Below, one piece after another: positions 61,210-64,000 of a DNA stretch of 64,000 nt (position 1 is the first letter of the stretch; every line of letters begins with the position of its first letter). The notes below the pieces were generated by a model. It saw nothing but the letters and a program-made list of their open reading frames with translations, did no database searches and was not told where the DNA came from. This DNA is from CAZMZW01 sp963802275 (GTDB lineage: Bacteria; Chloroflexota; Anaerolineae; Anaerolineales; Anaerolineaceae): contig CAWDIB010000004.1 in NCBI GenBank assembly GCA_963802275.1, positions 930,001-994,000 on the forward strand. The letters are read 5' to 3'. A program made the translations under genes and the position numbers.

Positions 61210-61671
61210 TCAGCTCCTGCGGGTGAAACCGCCGATGAGAATGACCAAACCCACAGCAATCAGAATAATGGGCCAGACAACATTCCATCCCATCCAGGGG
61301 CTCAAGCCGAGCCCAATGAACACGGCAGCAACGATCAGGCTGCCGCCCAAATGCCGGCGGAAAGCTGGTACCAGCAAACGAACCAATGCCTCAAGCAGGA
61401 TGATGACCCCGGCACCCAGCGCAATCAGGCTCCAGATGCCCGGTTCGAACATGTCCATTTGGCGCGGGAGAAGATCGTGGTATAACGGCAGGGGTATATT
61501 CAGTTTCTCGAGCCAACCCTGATTGACCGCCAGAAACGCCACACCTGCCCAAATAAGGATGAAAGCCCAGGTTACCGTGCTGAGAACATCCCGCTCTTCC
61601 ACCTTCTCGTCGTGTTTTTGGACTTCTTTCTCCTGCTTTTCATCTTTTTCTTTGATCGGTTGATCTGCCAT
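61210..61671 (-). CDS. Small membrane protein with acidic/basic N-terminal tail
   Basis: 153 residues. The first 28 residues are a charged, Lys/Glu-rich stretch, then four helices (TWAFILIWAGVAFLAVN, SLIALGAGVIILLEALVRL, GGSLIVAAVFIGLGLSP, VWPIILIAVGLVILIGG). The pattern with WPIILIAVGLVIL resembles LiaF-type/DUF5668 transmembrane regions, whose role is unknown. Preceded by AAGGAGG. Single gene. Confidence 0.65.
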   Translation of the reverse strand: MADQPIKEKDEKQEKEVQKHDEKVEERDVLSTVTWAFILIWAGVAFLAVNQGWLEKLNIPLPLYHDLLPRQMDMFEPGIWSLIALGAGVIILLEALVRLLVPAFRRHLGGSLIVAAVFIGLGLSPWMGWNVVWPIILIAVGLVILIGGFTRRS

Positions 61672-61863
61672 ACTGCCTCCTTAGATAATTAAAATAAATT
61701 CTATTTCGGGCACAGGGATAAACTTCAATTCTATTAAATCATATTCCTCTTTTTTGTCCAACAGCCCGAACGATTTGTGTCATTTCATTTACGAATAGCA
61801 CAGGGAAAAGTTTCCGAAAAATGGAAATTTCACATTGATCAATCAGTGACCAATTGACTTTTT

Positions 61864-62952
61864 TCAATTTAGTGAACTGCGAAAAAATTCAATCGCCCGT
61901 TTGATGAATTGCAGATCACCATCATTCTGAAATGTATGCGGCTGCAGAGGGTAAATAAAACATTCCTCCTGTTTGCCCATTTGCTTCAAGTCAGCACAAA
62001 GATCTTGTGACCATTTCACCGGAACCACTTCATCATCCGCGCCATGGTGGATGCTGAGCGGAACACGGATCTCATCCAGGAAATCAGCAGGGGAGATCAA
62101 CTTTAATGCTGAAGATGGCATGCTGATCTTGTCTTCGCGACGTCCGTCATTGCCGAAATGCACGAGATTTAACACTTCATCGGCGTTGACCGAGGCGTAC
62201 AGCAGCCCCGAACGAATTTGAGGGTCTACAATCAGCAGGCGCAGGACAATCCCGCCGCCCATGCTATGCCCCCACACGCCAATACGGTCACCATCGGCTT
62301 TTTCCAATAATCCGCTGATCCCGCTCTGGGAGCGGATGAGACTGACCAGGTTCAGAATATCGATGGCATCTCCGAAGCCAAATTCATTTTTCCCATCCTG
62401 GGACGGCGTGTAGCCGCGCAAATTGGGATTGATGGCAATGAATCCATTTTGAGCCAGGGCGTCGGCATAACGGCGGGTGTACCCCACCGTCTGGTAAACG
62501 GCAAAATCTACAGCCCCGTGCAGGAGGATGACAACCGGAAAAGGCCCCTGCCCTTCCGGAATATTCATAAAGCCAAACAAGTTCAGCCCTTCGCTGCGAT
62601 ACTTGAAGAGAAAGCGTTTAAAAACTGCTTCCTGTGAGATCATCCCTTCGTTCTGCAATACACCACCCCCATACTTACGGTTGCTGAGTGTATTGATGTA
62701 AAGGTCCTGGTAAGGATCAATCGTGGGGGTCAGGGTGGCGATCTTATCCGGGATAGGCGTGCGTGTGGGGGTTTTGGGAATCGGGGTGGTAGTGGGCGGC
62801 TGCGGGGATGGGGAAGGAATCACCTGCACCAACTTAAGCTGTGGATCCGGTAATGCAACGGCAATTGGATCAGTCACACAGGCGGAAAAGACGACCCCTA
62901 TTAAAATGAGAATGAAGATAATGGAATTATGGTGCAGTTTCTTATCTGGCAT
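61864..62952 (-). CDS. Alpha/beta-hydrolase lipoprotein (prolyl oligopeptidase/dienelactone-hydrolase-like)
   Basis: About 362 residues from ATG 62952, whose product starts with a lipoprotein signal (IIFILILIGVVFSAC). A Pro/Thr-rich linker (PSPQPPTTTPIPKTPTRTPIP) leads to the hydrolase domain with oxyanion turn LHGAVDF, nucleophile GHSMGGG (Ser), Asp in SIHHGADDEVVP and His in LQPHTFQ. The frame extends to 63003 but that part has no signal. Probably cleaves a peptide or ester at the cell surface. It lies convergent to the peptide locus region. Confidence 0.83.
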   Translation of the reverse strand: MPDKKLHHNSIIFILILIGVVFSACVTDPIAVALPDPQLKLVQVIPSPSPQPPTTTPIPKTPTRTPIPDKIATLTPTIDPYQDLYINTLSNRKYGGGVLQNEGMISQEAVFKRFLFKYRSEGLNLFGFMNIPEGQGPFPVVILLHGAVDFAVYQTVGYTRRYADALAQNGFIAINPNLRGYTPSQDGKNEFGFGDAIDILNLVSLIRSQSGISGLLEKADGDRIGVWGHSMGGGIVLRLLIVDPQIRSGLLYASVNADEVLNLVHFGNDGRREDKISMPSSALKLISPADFLDEIRVPLSIHHGADDEVVPVKWSQDLCADLKQMGKQEECFIYPLQPHTFQNDGDLQFIKRAIEFFRSSLN

Positions 62953-63009
62953 TTTTTTCCAGCGAAGCAGCCGCATTGTACGGTAAAGGCAACAAGCGGT
63001 CAAGTTACT

Positions 63010-63930
63010 TTAGTTTTTCTGATTCATATTGGAACGCTGGACGAGGAAAATTCCTGCGAGGCAAATGACCCCGCCAACTGCCTGCAAGGGGGTGGGTACT
63101 TCACTGAGAATCCATATTCCCAGCAGGGTGGTCACGACCGGCTGCCCGAGAAGGATGACAGAGGCATGAGCCACTGGCAGCATACCGAGCGCCTGGTTGA
63201 TCAAAATCCAGCCAAGCACTTGCGAAGAGAAAGCCATGGCAATCAAAAGCAGAAGGGTATTGATGGAGATGGGATGGGCAAGATAACCGACCGCCCCATT
63301 AAAGAGCAGAAGGGTCAAGGTCCCAGAAAATGCCAGTATCCAGCTATAGTTTAAGCTGTCCATGCGGGAACGGATGCGGCTGGTAAGCAGCAAGTACAAG
63401 CCATAGGTAAAACCACTCAGGATGGCAATCAAATCCCCCAGGCTCTGACTGGAATCAAAACGCATGCTGGTGATATTGATCATCATGGCAGCACCCAGCA
63501 TGGTAACCAGCAAACCGACCCAGTAAAGCCAACTTTCACGCTTGCCCATCAGCAGCCAGCCAATCAAGCCCACCCAAATGGGGGCGGTGTTATCCAACAA
63601 GGTAACCTTGGATGCGGTGGTCATGGTGATTGCGGTTACCTGCAAGGCGGTATTAATTGCGAAAATCACACCGCCAAGCATGGCAATGGCTATTTCTTTT
63701 CGAGCGATGTTTTTTGGTTTCTGCCTATTACGGATAAGAGCAGGGACCGTCAGGAAGAAAGTGGCGAAAAGCATACGGTAAAAAGCGATCAGGCTGCCCG
63801 GTGCGCTGATAAACTTGACAAAAATCGGCCCGGTGCCGATGCAAAGCACTCCCAAAAAGATGAATCCGTAGGCTTTCTTTTTCTCACTCGTTATCGCCCG
63901 GCTGGTTTGTTTTACTGGAGTGACAGTCAT
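63010..63930 (-). CDS. EamA/DMT-family transporter
   Basis: 306 residues with ten helices as two EamA repeats: GFIFLGVLCIGTGPIFVKFISAPGSLIAFYRMLFATFFL, LLDNTAPIWVGLIGWLLMGKRESWLYWVG, and in the second half LSYNWILAFSGTL-like and VILLGQPVVTTLLGIWILSEVPTPLQAVGGVICLAGIFLVQ. It exports small metabolites or amino acids in characterised relatives; substrate not predictable. 58 bp upstream of the hydrolase lipoprotein gene, in the same direction. Confidence 0.88.
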   Translation of the reverse strand: MTVTPVKQTSRAITSEKKKAYGFIFLGVLCIGTGPIFVKFISAPGSLIAFYRMLFATFFLTVPALIRNRQKPKNIARKEIAIAMLGGVIFAINTALQVTAITMTTASKVTLLDNTAPIWVGLIGWLLMGKRESWLYWVGLLVTMLGAAMMINITSMRFDSSQSLGDLIAILSGFTYGLYLLLTSRIRSRMDSLNYSWILAFSGTLTLLLFNGAVGYLAHPISINTLLLLIAMAFSSQVLGWILINQALGMLPVAHASVILLGQPVVTTLLGIWILSEVPTPLQAVGGVICLAGIFLVQRSNMNQKN

Positions 63931-64000
63931 GAAATTGCTGCTTTGTGTATGAATACGAAATCGTCAAGACCTGTCTATTGTGTTCGAAAATGGGTGAGGT

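Noticed and set aside
1..64000. tRNA, rRNA, tmRNA or transposase genes
   Set aside because: I looked in the gaps and found no cloverleaf, conserved rRNA text, DDE transposase or integrase motif.

Overview
The window reads as an accessory-rich chromosomal segment of an anaerobic bacterium, most likely a member of the Chloroflexota, class Anaerolineae. This is inferred from gene content: a Na+-pumping decarboxylase, DnaD/DnaC-type helicase loading, a DUF5317 protein, GH3-like and Os1348-like proteins, corrinoid-type UroD and many 4Fe-4S proteins. There is no rRNA marker to confirm it. I see no rRNA, tRNA, CRISPR array, transposase or prophage.

Layout. 0-2.5 kb: Na+-translocating methylmalonyl-CoA decarboxylase operon (carboxyltransferase cut by the window edge, then gamma, biotin carrier and beta). 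2.6-7.6 kb: a frameshifted degenerate response regulator on the minus strand, then a bifunctional-nuclease-family gene and a helicase-loading operon (dnaB, a DnaD-domain gene, a DnaC-type loader with two fused AAA+ domains). 7.7-13.7 kb: VanZ-like protein, orphan molybdenum hydroxylase, polA. 13.8-19.8 kb: ECF vitamin transporter (fused double ATPase, EcfT, convergent S component), a P-II-like protein coupled to a Na+/Ca2+ antiporter, and an MscS-type channel. 19.9-26 kb: UroD/MtaA-family protein, small unknown protein, a four-gene metal/cofactor ABC operon with an NTPase, and an SGNH hydrolase. 26-36 kb: AT-rich stretch with membrane proteins, a GT39-like transferase, PadR regulator, and a UDP-ManNAcA/glycosyltransferase/phosphodiesterase cluster for surface polysaccharide. 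36-43 kb: bactofilin-like membrane protein, chelatase-like AAA and VWA genes, and a redox-sensing group (flavin/F420 PPOX, PAS, DUF438-hemerythrin, ferredoxin, Crp/Fnr). 43-54 kb: Zn/Mn ABC transporter, HI0933 flavoprotein, Na/Pi symporter, MFS transporter, holin-like protein, C39-like peptidase, and a NapH-NapG-like fusion with a Tat-exported DUF362 protein. 54-64 kb: GNAT-like protein, GPH symporter, the peptide locus described next, a small membrane protein, a lipoprotein hydrolase and an EamA exporter.

The most interesting part is 57.0-61.2 kb. A DUF5317 membrane protein is followed by eight small genes of two alternating types: three 74-residue proteins resembling Os1348/NHLP RiPP-precursor leaders, and five 44-residue peptides that look like a signal peptide with a nearly invariant tail ending in ATIGIGK. 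After them come a BY-kinase-like ATPase that has lost its P-loop and a GH3-type adenylating enzyme without the C-terminal domain, then a strong terminator. Recent tandem duplication (periods of 754 and 172 bp) has multiplied the peptides. None of the small 44-residue genes would be found by usual length cut-offs. I propose this as a candidate undescribed exported-peptide system.

The window also carries about ten single-base frameshifts in otherwise well-conserved genes, eight of them between 39 and 53.2 kb. They look more like consensus indels in a draft assembly than decay, but the sequence alone cannot decide.
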